DNA of 34,194 bases from Verrucomicrobiia bacterium (GCA_011525685.1 WYBW01000152.1:1-34194); one strand, 5' to 3'; shown: positions 1-8,370, counted from the first letter of the stretch. Numbers and translations are program-made. Notes: generated by a model not told the origin, from the letters alone.

Positions 1-30
1 ATGGATGCGAAGACTCTCCCTCACCCTTTT

Positions 31-53
31 TCCCTCTCCCGCTGGGAGAGGGA
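31..53. repeat. Perfect 10-bp inverted repeat, 3-nt loop
   Basis: Positions 31-40 and 44-53 are exact reverse complements (TCCCTCTCCC / GGGAGAGGGA) around GCT. The hairpin sits in a pyrimidine-rich stretch (about 14-40). No T-run follows on either strand, so it is not a convincing intrinsic terminator. It looks like one of the dispersed palindromic repeats seen elsewhere in the window. No gene is supported in 1-282. Confidence 0.6.
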
Positions 54-150
54 GACCGTTGCCGAGACTTCAGATCATTCACCTGTATTCTCTCAATTCC
101 ATTCCACTGAAAACAGCGAGGAACCATTCTTGAAGGTCAGCCAGTCTGGC

Positions 151-182
151 CCGGAAAGGCGGCTTACCAGCCGCCTTTTCGG
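151..182. repeat. Palindromic repeat with TTACCA-type loop
   Basis: A stem of about 12 bp around GGCGGCTTACCAGCCGCC lies just upstream of the Yip1-like gene. The loop resembles the TTTCCA loop of the arms at 8093-8117 and 8183-8207, so it may be a solitary member of the same palindrome class. The lack of a following T-run argues against a terminator. Confidence 0.55.
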
Positions 183-282
183 GACTTGTTGACCGGATTC
201 TGGCGGCTGGACAACCGGTTGGTTTTGCTGGAAGATCGCCCCCCCGAGAGCCATCGGGGCTTTGCGAAAGGGTCCTGCAACC

Positions 283-1089
283 ATGGAACAGCCTCCGCCC
301 ATCACGGAACCGCCTCCGGCCGCCGCTCCCCAGGAGCCGACGATGTCGCTAATTGCGCGGTTGATGAATGTGTTCGCCGTCCCCGGCGACGTCTTCGACG
401 AGGTCAAGCTTGCTGCCTCCAAAGTCAGCAACTGGCTGGTCCCGGTGCTGATCAGCTCGGTGGTGGGAGCAATCTCGATCGTGATCGTCTTCAGCCAGCC
501 GGACATCAAGCAGCAGATGCGCGAGAAGCAGTCCGCCGCCATGGCCAAGAAGTTCGATGAACTGGTCCAGGCAAACAAGATGACCCGCGAACAAGCCGAC
601 CGGCAGCTCGATCAGTTGGAGAAGTTCATGGGGCCGGCCATGATGATGATTTCGGGCTCGATGACGATGGTGTTTTGGAGTTTCGCGCGAATTTTCTTTT
701 GGGCGCTGGCGTTATGGCTGGTGGGTCGCTGGCTGCTGAAAGCGCGGTTTGATTACATGAAGACGGCCGAAATCGTCGGGCTGGCCACCATGATCGGCGT
801 GCTGGGGATGATCGTGAAGACGCTCTTGCAGGTCAATTTCAGCAATCCGAGCGCCTCGCCGAGCCCCGCCCTGATGGTGGGAGAATTCGACGAAAAGAAT
901 CTCCTGCACATGATGCTGGGCATGTTGAACCTCTTTGACTTGTGGGAGGTGGGCGTGATGGGGGTCGGGCTGGCGCGGCTGGCAGCCACGAGCTGGATGC
1001 GGGCGACCGTGCCGGTCGTGGTGATCTGGTTGCTCGTGTCCGCCGCGCTGGGGACGGTTTCCGCCCTCGCGGTGAGGCTTGGCTCTTGA
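283..1089 (+). CDS. Yip1-family integral membrane protein
   Basis: 268-residue membrane protein. A Pro/Ala-rich cytosolic N-terminus (about 1-20) precedes a segment matching the opening of Yip1-domain proteins (around 22-45, with a PGDVF core). Hydrophobic segments lie at about 51-71, 118-149, 163-183, 215-237 and 242-262. A charged helix (about 75-115) sits between the first two. Bacterial Yip1-domain proteins have no settled function. ATG 283 is chosen over an in-frame TTG at 262 because it is a standard codon with AAAGGG about 12 nt upstream. It lies 116 bp before a MacA-like adaptor on the same strand, so it may belong to the export operon, but no shared function is shown by the sequence. 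Confidence 0.8.
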   Translation: MEQPPPITEPPPAAAPQEPTMSLIARLMNVFAVPGDVFDEVKLAASKVSNWLVPVLISSVVGAISIVIVFSQPDIKQQMREKQSAAMAKKFDELVQANKMTREQADRQLDQLEKFMGPAMMMISGSMTMVFWSFARIFFWALALWLVGRWLLKARFDYMKTAEIVGLATMIGVLGMIVKTLLQVNFSNPSASPSPALMVGEFDEKNLLHMMLGMLNLFDLWEVGVMGVGLARLAATSWMRATVPVVVIWLLVSAALGTVSALAVRLGS

Positions 1090-1205
1090 GTTGGGAGCGC
1101 GGCGGGACGAGTTTCAAGCTGAACCGTCGTCATCTTCGGGCTTCCGAGGTCATTATTGGTGAAACTTTTGCCGGGCAGTCGTGTCATAAGTAGAAGGAAC
1201 CGCAA

Positions 1206-2555
1206 ATGCCAAATCCTAAGAAAGGCCGTAAAATCATCGTCTTTGGCGTCATCGCCGCGGTGGTGATCGGCCTTACGCTGACCGCCTTCCTGCGGAAGCG
1301 CGAGGTCGTCGTCACCGTGCAAACCGAGAAAGTTTCCCGTCGGAATCTGACCGAGATCGTCGTCGCCAACGGCCGGATTCAGCCGGTGGTCCAGGTCAAG
1401 ATCAGCGCCGAGGTCAGCGGCGAAATCATCGAGCTGGGTGTGCAGGAGGGACAGAGCGTCCAAAAGGGCGACCTGCTGGTGAAGATCAAACCGGACGTGT
1501 ACCGCGCCCAGCAACGCTCGGCCGAGGCGGGCTACCAATCGGCGCTCTCCTCCTTGAAGCTGTCCCAGGCGAACCGGGCCAAGGCCGAGCTGGAGTTCAA
1601 GCGGAACGAGGAGTTGTTCCGATCGAAGCTCATTTCGGACTCCGTTTTCCTCGAGTACAAAACCGCCCTGGACATTGCCCAGGCGCAGGTCGAGTCGGCG
1701 CAACATCAAGCGGACGTCGCCAAGGCGTCGTTGGCCCGCGCCGAAGAGGAACTGGCCAAAACGACCATCTACTCTCCGCTCACCGGCACCGTCAGCAAGC
1801 TCAACCTCGAGGTGGGCGAACGCGTGGCCGGCAACACCATGATGGCCGGCACCGAAATCATGACCGTGGCCGACCTCAATGACATGGAGGCGCGCGTGGA
1901 CATCGGCGAAACCGACATCGTGCTGCTCCAGCCGGGGCAGAAGGCGCGGTTGCAGGTGGACGCTTTCAAGGATCGCAAGTTCAACGGGCTGGTTTCCGAG
2001 ATTGCCAATTCCTCCCGGACCAGCGGCATGGGTGGCTCGAGCCAGGAAGCCACCAAGTTCGAGGTCAAGATCCGCATCCAGGACAAGGAACGTTTCCGCC
2101 CCGGCATGTCCGTGACCGCCGAAATCGAAACGCGCTATCGCACCAACGTGTTGACCGTGCCCATCGCCAGCGTGACTTCGCGGATGCCCAAGGAGACGGA
2201 CAAGAAAAGCGACCCGGACAAATCCGGCAAGTCGGTGGAGGATACGAACGCGCCCGCCTCCACGGAGCCGGCCAGCGCGGCACTGGGCAATGGCCCGGAT
2301 ACACCCAAGGCCGGCAAGAAGGCCAAGGAGGCGCCCAAGCCCATCGAGGTGGTCTTCGTGCGGGACGGCGACAAGGTCAAGATGGCGCCGGTGAAGATCG
2401 GCATCAGCGACGAGGATTATTGGGAAATCACCGAGGGTCTGACCGAAGGCCAGGAAATCGTCTCCGGCGGCTACCGGGCCATCAACCGCGATCTCGAAGA
2501 CGGCAAGCGCATCCGCATCGGCAAACCCGAGAAGGACGACAAGGAGAAGAAATGA
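1206..2555 (+). CDS. HlyD/MacA-like periplasmic adaptor of an ABC exporter
   Basis: 449-residue membrane-fusion protein expected to link an inner-membrane ABC transporter to an outer-membrane channel. One membrane segment at about 10-29 anchors it. Residues 62-95 and 188-222 form the two halves of a biotinyl-lipoyl-like domain (SGEIIELGVQEGQSVQKGD; PLTGTVSKLNLEVGERV). The helical hairpin lies at about 100-185, and beta-barrel and membrane-proximal parts follow. A charged, low-complexity Lys/Glu/Pro insertion at about 328-380 interrupts the C-terminal part and is unusual for MacA. The start is well supported: AGAAGGAA ends 6 nt before ATG 1206. The ATPase and two permeases follow in the same direction, supporting a MacAB-type pump. 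The substrate (drug, peptide or lipoprotein) cannot be told, and no TolC-like gene is in the window. Confidence 0.9.
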   Translation: MPNPKKGRKIIVFGVIAAVVIGLTLTAFLRKREVVVTVQTEKVSRRNLTEIVVANGRIQPVVQVKISAEVSGEIIELGVQEGQSVQKGDLLVKIKPDVYRAQQRSAEAGYQSALSSLKLSQANRAKAELEFKRNEELFRSKLISDSVFLEYKTALDIAQAQVESAQHQADVAKASLARAEEELAKTTIYSPLTGTVSKLNLEVGERVAGNTMMAGTEIMTVADLNDMEARVDIGETDIVLLQPGQKARLQVDAFKDRKFNGLVSEIANSSRTSGMGGSSQEATKFEVKIRIQDKERFRPGMSVTAEIETRYRTNVLTVPIASVTSRMPKETDKKSDPDKSGKSVEDTNAPASTEPASAALGNGPDTPKAGKKAKEAPKPIEVVFVRDGDKVKMAPVKIGISDEDYWEITEGLTEGQEIVSGGYRAINRDLEDGKRIRIGKPEKDDKEKK

Positions 2556-2676
2556 CGAATGAAGAATGCCAAATGCCGAAACGGGGCGCGGCGGACTTCT
2601 GCGCTCCCGCGGGATGCAGTCGGGGGCCGGCCTCGAGGTTTTCTTCGTCCTTCGTCCTTCGTCCTTCGCCATTCTC
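2553..2676. repeat. Seven-nt-period repeats between adaptor and ATPase
   Basis: Two blocks flank the spacer. Positions 2553-2580 divide into four heptamers of form TGNNNAA (TGACGAA, TGAAGAA, TGCCAAA, TGCCGAA), starting at the adaptor's stop codon. Positions 2644-2664 hold three exact TTCGTCC copies followed by TTCGCC. The same periodicity occurs at 11498, 12191 and 32467-32542. The block separates two genes of what is otherwise a tight operon and makes an upstream ATPase start look artefactual. Confidence 0.7.
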
Positions 2677-2679
2677 TCC

Positions 2680-3369
2680 GTGAGCCTCATCCGCCTCCAA
2701 AACATCTCGCGCCGTTACCAGATGGGGGCCGAGACGATTCACGCCTTGCGGGAGGTCTCGCTTGAAATCCAGCGGGGCGATTACGTCGCCATCATGGGCC
2801 CCTCCGGCTCGGGCAAATCCACGCTGATGAACGTAATCGGCTGCCTGGACTCGCCCACCGCCGGGCGCTACGACCTGAACGGCACCAACGTCAGCGACAT
2901 GGACGACAATGAACTGGCGGAGGTGCGCAACCGCGAAATCGGCTTCGTGTTCCAGACCTTCAACCTGTTGCCCCGCTCGAACGCCTTGCACAACGTCGAA
3001 CTGCCGTTGATCTACGCCGGCATGCCCTCCGACGAGCGCAAGCAGACCGCGCTCGACGCGCTCACCCAGGTGGGTCTGGCCGACCGGGTTCATCACAAGC
3101 CAAACGAGCTTTCCGGCGGCCAGCGCCAGCGGGTGGCCGTCGCCCGCGCCTTGGTCAACAAACCCTCGATCCTTTTGGCGGACGAACCGACCGGAAATCT
3201 CGACTCCAAGACCGGCACCGAAATCATGGCGCTGTTCGACGAACTGGCGCAAAAAGGCAACACCATCATCGTGGTCACCCACGAGGAAGACATCGCCAGG
3301 CAGGCTCGCCGCATCATCCGCATCCGGGACGGCCTGATCGCGAGCGACGAACGAAAGAGGGAAGTGTGA
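2680..3369 (+). CDS. ABC transporter ATPase, MacB/LolD class
   Basis: 229-residue nucleotide-binding subunit powering the adjacent permeases. Counting from the GTG at 2680: Walker A GPSGSGKST at 40-48, Q-loop Gln92 (FVFQTFNLLPR), signature LSGGQ at 144-148, Walker B ILLADE at 164-169, D-loop NLDS just after, and H-loop His201. All catalytic motifs are intact, and the sequence pattern is that of the MacB/LolD/FtsE class. The frame is open back to 2566, but that extension encodes repeat-derived sequence and family members begin at the residues encoded from 2680, so GTG 2680 is preferred despite a weak ribosome-binding site. Its stop overlaps the next start by 4 bp, so the two are translationally coupled. 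Unlike canonical MacB, ATPase and permease are separate chains. Confidence 0.92.
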   Translation: MSLIRLQNISRRYQMGAETIHALREVSLEIQRGDYVAIMGPSGSGKSTLMNVIGCLDSPTAGRYDLNGTNVSDMDDNELAEVRNREIGFVFQTFNLLPRSNALHNVELPLIYAGMPSDERKQTALDALTQVGLADRVHHKPNELSGGQRQRVAVARALVNKPSILLADEPTGNLDSKTGTEIMALFDELAQKGNTIIVVTHEEDIARQARRIIRIRDGLIASDERKREV

Positions 3370-4589
3370 ACTTCGTGACCGAAGTCGGCGAGGGCCTGCG
3401 GATCGCCTGGGAAGCAATTCGCGCCAACAAGCTGCGCGCGGTCCTGACCACGTTGGGGATCATCATCGGCATCGTGACCGTCACGCTGATGGGCACCTCC
3501 ATTCATGGGTTGAACGCCGCCTTTCTCAACAGCGTTTCGGCCATCGGCACGGACGTGTTTTTCATCCAGAAATGGCCGTGGTTCAACGACGAACCCTGGT
3601 GGAAACTCATCAAGCGCCGCGAAATCTACCTGGCCGACGGACGGGCCTTCATCCGCAATGCCAACCCCGCGTGGCACGTCAACCTGCAATCGGTGGGCGT
3701 CCGCACGCTCCGGCACGGTCGCAGCGTGGCCACCGGCGTGTATTTGATCGGCAACACGGAAGCCGGCCTGATGACCGACGGCCTGGCCTTCTCGGCGGGC
3801 CGTTACTTCACCGCGGCCGAAGTGGACGGTCACCGCCCCGTTTGTGTGCTGGGCGCGGACGTGGCCAGCAACTTCTTCCCGCATGGCAACGCGGTCGGCA
3901 GCCGCATCCGGATTGAAGATATGAGTTTCGAGGTCATCGGCGTGCTCGAGAAAAAGGGCAAGTTTCTCGGCATCGAAAACATGGACAACACGGCCCACAT
4001 TCCGGTCACCCTCATGGCCCGCGGTTTCACTTTCTTCCCGGGGATCCGCATCGTGGTCAAAGTCGGCGGACTTGAGCAGTTGGACGACGCCAAGGAGGAG
4101 GTGCGCGCCGTCATGCGGCGGGTCCGGCGATTGCCGCCGGCCGACCCGGACGATTTTTCGGTGAACTCCCTCGAGGCGTTCATCGAAAAGTTCACCCAGG
4201 TCTCGCGAGTCATCGGCAGCGTGGGATTGTTCATCACCGGACTGTCGTTGTTCGTCGGGGGCATTGGGATCATGAACATCATGTTCGTCTCCGTGACCGA
4301 GCGGACGCGCGAAATCGGCATTCGCAAAGCCGTGGGGGCCAAGCGCCGGACAATCCTGATTCAGTTCCTGATCGAGGCGGCTCTTATTTGCTTGATGGGC
4401 GGCCTGATCGGACTCGGCCTGGCGGCGCTGGCCACGTGGGGCATTTCGCGCTTCTTCCCGGCCAGTCTCTCCCTGTCCATCGCCGCGCTGGCACTCGGGG
4501 TGTCGGCGCTCACGGGGATCATTGCGGGATTTCTGCCCGCCTGGCGCGCGGCGCGCATGAACCCGGTGGACGCGTTGAGGGCGGAATGA
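3366..4589 (+). CDS. ABC transporter permease, MacB-type (first of two)
   Basis: 407-residue permease with MacB_PCD periplasmic domain and FtsX-like C-terminus. A first membrane helix at about 25-43 (LTTLGIIIGIVTVT) is preceded by the typical N-terminal amphipathic segment. A large periplasmic domain follows. Three C-terminal helices surround the conserved cytoplasmic signature SVTERTREIGIRKAVGAKR, the coupling segment facing the ATPase. The chain ends with the usual PVDALR. The GTG start overlaps the ATPase stop and the stop overlaps the next permease's ATG, an operon arrangement. Two different permeases beside one ATPase suggest a heterodimeric transporter rather than the MacB homodimer; that is inferred from context. 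Confidence 0.9.
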   Translation: MNFVTEVGEGLRIAWEAIRANKLRAVLTTLGIIIGIVTVTLMGTSIHGLNAAFLNSVSAIGTDVFFIQKWPWFNDEPWWKLIKRREIYLADGRAFIRNANPAWHVNLQSVGVRTLRHGRSVATGVYLIGNTEAGLMTDGLAFSAGRYFTAAEVDGHRPVCVLGADVASNFFPHGNAVGSRIRIEDMSFEVIGVLEKKGKFLGIENMDNTAHIPVTLMARGFTFFPGIRIVVKVGGLEQLDDAKEEVRAVMRRVRRLPPADPDDFSVNSLEAFIEKFTQVSRVIGSVGLFITGLSLFVGGIGIMNIMFVSVTERTREIGIRKAVGAKRRTILIQFLIEAALICLMGGLIGLGLAALATWGISRFFPASLSLSIAALALGVSALTGIIAGFLPAWRAARMNPVDALRAE

Positions 4590-5863
4590 GTGTCCAAGGC
4601 CAGAAACCCAGTTCCCGCGCCTTCCTCCTTGGCGAAGTGCGCGAAAGCTTCGCCATGGCCATGAACGCTCTGGCCGCGCACAAACTGCGCGCCGCGCTCA
4701 CCCTTTTGGGCGTCGTGGTCGGTGTGTTCTCGATCATTCTGACCATGACCGCCATGCGCGTGCTGCAAAGCAACATCGAGAGCCAATTGAGCGGCTTGGG
4801 CGCCCACACGTTCACCGTGGACAAGTGGCCGGCGATGAACTTCGAGGGGCCGCAGGGTTGGGAGAAATATCGCCGTCGCAAGCCCCTGACCCTGCAGCAC
4901 CAGATGATTTTGCAGGAACGCGCCACCCTCGCCGCCGCGGTGGGCGCCGAGACGGGCTTTTGGCGCAGCGAGGCGTCCTCGCGTTTCACGAAGACCGATC
5001 CCGATGTGCTGCTGTTGGGTGTCACCCCCGAGGCCCTGGCCTGCAAAGGCTGGAACATCGAGGAGGGCCGCGGTTTGCTGGCGGCGGACGTGGACGCGGC
5101 GCGCTTCGTGTGTTTGCTGGGCAACAAGCTCGCCAAGAAGCTGTTTCCACGCGGCAGCGCGGTGGGACAGACGATCAAGTACGATGGCGTCAACCACCTC
5201 GTCGTCGGCGTGCTGGAAGCCAGCACCAGCATGGGCGAAGGCCAGGACAATTTCGTGGCCGTGCCCATCACGCTGGGTTTGAATCGTTACGGCGGCGGCA
5301 CCTGGCGCAGCCTGAGCCTGCTCGTCCAGGCCCGCGACCAGGCCAGCTACGACGACTGCGTGGAACAGGTCCGCGGCATCCTGCGCGTGGCGCGCAAGGT
5401 GCCGCCGGGCGAGCCGGACGACTTTGAGATTTCCTCCAACGATTCCCTCATCAAGCAGTTCCGGGGTCTCACCTTCGCGGTGCGCGTCGGGGTCGCGGTG
5501 ATCAGTTCCATCGCGTTGCTGGCGGCGGGCATCGGGATCATGAACATCATGCTCGTCTCCGTGACCGAGCGGACACGCGAGATCGGCATCCGCCGCGCCA
5601 TCGGCGCCAAGAAGCGCAACATCATGACGCAGTTCATCATGGAAGCCGTGGTGCTGTGCGAGGTGGGCGGCGTGATCGGCGTGGCACTGGGTATCCTCGG
5701 CGGCAATGCGACCGCGTATTTCTTCAAGGTCCCCCCGGCCATCCCGGTGGATTGGATCGTGATCGGACTGGTGATCTGCTCCGTCGTCGGCATCATCTTC
5801 GGCACCTACCCCGCCTACAAAGCCGCGAACCTCGACCCGATCGAGTCGCTGCGATACGAGTAA
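4586..5863 (+). CDS. ABC transporter permease, MacB-type (second of two)
   Basis: 425-residue paralogue of the preceding permease with the same layout: N-terminal helix (LTLLGVVVGVFSIIL), periplasmic MacB core, three C-terminal helices with SVTERTREIGIRRAIGAKK, and an end in DPIESLRYE. The start is ATG 4586, which overlaps the previous gene's TGA; a longer in-frame extension from 4388 would lie entirely inside the first permease. The two differ clearly in their periplasmic halves, which argues for an old duplication and distinct roles. No gene continues the operon; the next is 107 bp on, behind a possible promoter. Confidence 0.9.
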   Translation: MSVQGQKPSSRAFLLGEVRESFAMAMNALAAHKLRAALTLLGVVVGVFSIILTMTAMRVLQSNIESQLSGLGAHTFTVDKWPAMNFEGPQGWEKYRRRKPLTLQHQMILQERATLAAAVGAETGFWRSEASSRFTKTDPDVLLLGVTPEALACKGWNIEEGRGLLAADVDAARFVCLLGNKLAKKLFPRGSAVGQTIKYDGVNHLVVGVLEASTSMGEGQDNFVAVPITLGLNRYGGGTWRSLSLLVQARDQASYDDCVEQVRGILRVARKVPPGEPDDFEISSNDSLIKQFRGLTFAVRVGVAVISSIALLAAGIGIMNIMLVSVTERTREIGIRRAIGAKKRNIMTQFIMEAVVLCEVGGVIGVALGILGGNATAYFFKVPPAIPVDWIVIGLVICSVVGIIFGTYPAYKAANLDPIESLRYE

Positions 5864-5909
5864 AAAGTCCGGGTTTTCGACAAACGCCGCCCCACCACCG
5901 ACTTTTGCG

Positions 5910-5939
5910 TTGCAGCCGGGCGCAGGGTGCGCTTACAGT
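5910..5939 (+). promoter_or_regulatory. Possible sigma-70-like promoter for the GH42 gene
   Basis: TTGCAG (5910-5915) and TACAGT (5934-5939) are separated by 18 bp, about 30 bp upstream of the GH42 ATG. Each hexamer matches the E. coli consensus at four or five positions. Promoter preferences in this phylum are poorly known, so this is a position-and-pattern guess. Confidence 0.3.
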
Positions 5940-5970
5940 ATGATTGAGCGGCGGCCAGCGAACCGAGCCT

Positions 5971-8058
5971 ATGTATTTCGGCGTTGATTATTATCCGGAG
6001 CATTGGGTGCATCCTTACGGCGGAAGCCCGGAGAACCCCGAAGCCGCGTGGGAACAGGACGCGGACCTCATGGTGAAGGCCGGCTTCAACGTGGTCCGGC
6101 TCGGTGAATACTGTTGGGGACTCTGCGAGCGCGAGGAGGGCCAGTACGATTTCACCTGGTTGCGCCGCGTGATGGACCTGCTGGGCAAACGCGAGATCAG
6201 TGTCGTTCTGGGCACCCCCACCGCCGCGCCGCCCCTTTGGTTGACCCGCAAACATCCCGAGATTCTCCCGGTGGACGAGCGCGGCGTCACCCTGCGCGAA
6301 GGCACGCGCCGGGCGGTCTGCCTGGCCAGCGACGTCTTCTGGGAACACGCCAAACGCATCGTCACCGCCATGGCCCGGGCGCTCGGGGATCATCCGCGGT
6401 TGATTGCCTGGCAGATTGACAGCGGCATCGGCGGTCATCAGATGGAACATTCGTTCAACGAGGAAACCCGCCGCGAATGGCATCTGTGGTTGCAGGCCAA
6501 GTACGAGCGGCTCGACCGGCTGAACGAATTGCTCGGGTTGCGATACCGGGGGCAGGTGGTCACCGCCTGGGATCAGGTGCCCATGCCCCAACTCGCCCCG
6601 ACGATGCACAACCCGGCCCTGTTGCTGGATTGGAACCGCTTCTGCAGTGACACGATTGTCGGCTTCGTGAAGATGCAGGCCGACGTGTTGCGCGAGATTT
6701 GTCCGAAACTGCCCGTCACCACCAATCTGCGCGCCCTCCAACGGCGATTCGACCACTTTGACCTGGCCAATGTGCTGGACTTTGTTTCGATGGAAAGCCA
6801 CGCCGCACTCAAGTCCAAGGCCGCCGAACTGGCCTGCGACATTGACATTCTGCGGTCGCTGAAGAAAGACGGGGTGCGCACCCCGGACGGAGACGAGGGA
6901 TTCTGGGCCATCGAACAGAAAGCCGGCCAGGTCAACTGGCAGGAGGTGAACTCGCTGGTGCGGCCCGGCATCCTCCGGCTGTTCACTTACCAGCTCATTT
7001 CGCGCGGAGCGAGCGCGGTGCTTTATTACCAGTGGCGGCAACCGCGCATCGGCGGCGAGAAATTCCATGGTGCGGTCCTGCCGCACCATCTCCACGGCCA
7101 CTCGCGCACGTTCCGGGAAATCGCCCAGGTCGGCGAGGAGTTGAAACTGCTCGCGCCGGTGCTCGAAGACACCAAGGTGGTGGCGGAAGTCTGCATCCTC
7201 TACAGCCACGACAATGACTGGTCCTTGCAGCAGCCGATGCCGCCGAACAAGTTCTTCAAGCTGCGCGAGCACCTCCAACTGTTCTACCAGGCGCTGCACG
7301 ACAAGAACATCCCGGTGGACTTCGCCCGGCCCACCGAGGACCTGTCCCGCTACAAACTGGTCTTCGCGCCGTCGCTGCACCTGATGGCGGGCGGGGAGGC
7401 CGACCGGCTCAAGCTCTACGTCCAGAATGGCGGGACGCTGGTTGCCACGTTCAACACGGGGCTGGTGGACGAACACCAGATCGCCCCCGACACCGGCTAT
7501 CCGCATGACCTCACCGATCTGTTCGGGATGGAGGTGGTGGAATTCGATCCGCTCCCGCCCGGCGAGGAGAATCACCTGACGTTCAAGGGCGCGTTCCCGA
7601 CCACCCACCTTCATTCCGCGCGGTTGTGGTGCGACATCATCGAGCCGAAGGACTGCCAGATTCTGGCGACCTACGCGAAGGACTTTTACGCCGGCTCGCC
7701 CGCCATGACCTTGAACACCTACGGACTGGGCAAGGCCATTTACATCGGCACCCAGAGCCATCAACCTTTCTATCACGACCTCGTGGTCTGGCTGCGGCAA
7801 ATGTGCAACCTCAACCCGCTGCTCAAGGTGCCGGACACGGTGGAGGTGAGCCTGCGCCAGAAGGAAGGCACCAGGGTTTACTTTCTGCTCAATCACCAGA
7901 GTTCGCCCGTGCGCATCCAGTTCTACAAACCCATGCATGACTTTCTCACCGGCAGCACTTTCTCCGGCAACTACGACCTTCCGCCCCACGGGGTGCTCGT
8001 GCTGGACGAACATCCCGAACCCAAACCCGAACCCGCCGCCGAGGCGGTGGCCACTTGA
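5971..8058 (+). CDS. GH42-family beta-galactosidase homologue, acid/base Glu missing
   Basis: 695 residues, the usual GH42 length. It opens with the family signature YFGVDYYPEHW and has a TIM barrel (about 1-385), a trimerisation-like domain (about 400-605) and a small C-terminal domain. The nucleophile motif is present (Glu315 in IEQKAGQVNW, matching Glu312 of the Thermus A4 enzyme). At the acid/base site, where GH42 enzymes have W-Q-x-D-N-E, this protein reads WQIDSG (147-152), so the Asn-Glu pair is Ser-Gly. No signal peptide is visible. ATG 5971 begins exactly at the conserved N-terminus; an upstream TTG at 5944 is less likely. It may be a glycosidase with altered chemistry or a non-catalytic homologue. 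No sugar transporter or regulator adjoins it. Confidence 0.88.
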   Translation: MYFGVDYYPEHWVHPYGGSPENPEAAWEQDADLMVKAGFNVVRLGEYCWGLCEREEGQYDFTWLRRVMDLLGKREISVVLGTPTAAPPLWLTRKHPEILPVDERGVTLREGTRRAVCLASDVFWEHAKRIVTAMARALGDHPRLIAWQIDSGIGGHQMEHSFNEETRREWHLWLQAKYERLDRLNELLGLRYRGQVVTAWDQVPMPQLAPTMHNPALLLDWNRFCSDTIVGFVKMQADVLREICPKLPVTTNLRALQRRFDHFDLANVLDFVSMESHAALKSKAAELACDIDILRSLKKDGVRTPDGDEGFWAIEQKAGQVNWQEVNSLVRPGILRLFTYQLISRGASAVLYYQWRQPRIGGEKFHGAVLPHHLHGHSRTFREIAQVGEELKLLAPVLEDTKVVAEVCILYSHDNDWSLQQPMPPNKFFKLREHLQLFYQALHDKNIPVDFARPTEDLSRYKLVFAPSLHLMAGGEADRLKLYVQNGGTLVATFNTGLVDEHQIAPDTGYPHDLTDLFGMEVVEFDPLPPGEENHLTFKGAFPTTHLHSARLWCDIIEPKDCQILATYAKDFYAGSPAMTLNTYGLGKAIYIGTQSHQPFYHDLVVWLRQMCNLNPLLKVPDTVEVSLRQKEGTRVYFLLNHQSSPVRIQFYKPMHDFLTGSTFSGNYDLPPHGVLVLDEHPEPKPEPAAEAVAT

Positions 8059-8092
8059 GTTTTCACTTCCCTTCACGATGAACCGCCGGTCA

Positions 8093-8207
8093 GTAACGCC
8101 GACTTTCCAGTCGGCGCACCTTGGGAGTGGTTGCCCCGAGAGCCCGCAGCGCCGGGTGCGAGTTTTGCCCCATCGGGCAGGCGCGCCGGTTGGAAAACCG
8201 GCGTTAC
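8093..8207. repeat. Paired palindromes: 25-bp inverted arms, each an internal hairpin
   Basis: Arms 8093-8117 and 8183-8207 are inverted copies of each other. Each folds on itself: arm 1 core CGCCGACTTTCCAGTCGGCG; arm 2, read on the minus strand, CGCCGGTTTTCCAACCGGCG. They differ by paired changes (AC/GT against GT/AC) that keep the stem, which suggests the hairpin is maintained. The 65-bp spacer shows no gene. It lies between the GH42 and DUF721 genes. Confidence 0.75.
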
Positions 8208-8316
8208 GACTTGGCCATGCGGTTCAAGGGCTCGAAGCGCGACCATGGCCTTGTGGAGTTCCCAGACCGCTGCTGGCGCTTCAAATTCAGCCTTGGTCGC
8301 TGACAACCGGTTGAAG

Positions 8317-8352
8317 CAAGATCAAGAGCAGGTTCACGATCAAGAACTGGAC
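8317..8352. repeat. Six-nt-period repeat upstream of DUF721 gene
   Basis: The stretch reads as hexamers CAAGAT CAAGAG CAGGTT CACGAT CAAGAA CTGGAC. A related hexameric block occurs on the opposite strand at 32931-32969. It lies in frame with the DUF721 coding sequence, encoding a Gln/Asp/Glu-rich stretch if translated, which is why a start downstream of it is favoured. Confidence 0.55.
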
Positions 8353-8370
8353 GTTACCTGGAGAAACATA

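Noticed and set aside
753..2705. 650-codon open frame on the minus strand opposite the adaptor gene
   Set aside because: It is antisense to the adaptor gene, which has clear domains and a strong ribosome-binding site. Its product is His/Gly/Leu-rich without motifs, typical of GC-rich antisense frames.
5815..8076. 753-codon open frame on the minus strand opposite the GH42 gene
   Set aside because: It is fully antisense to a gene with family signatures; the translated protein has biased composition and no recognisable domain.
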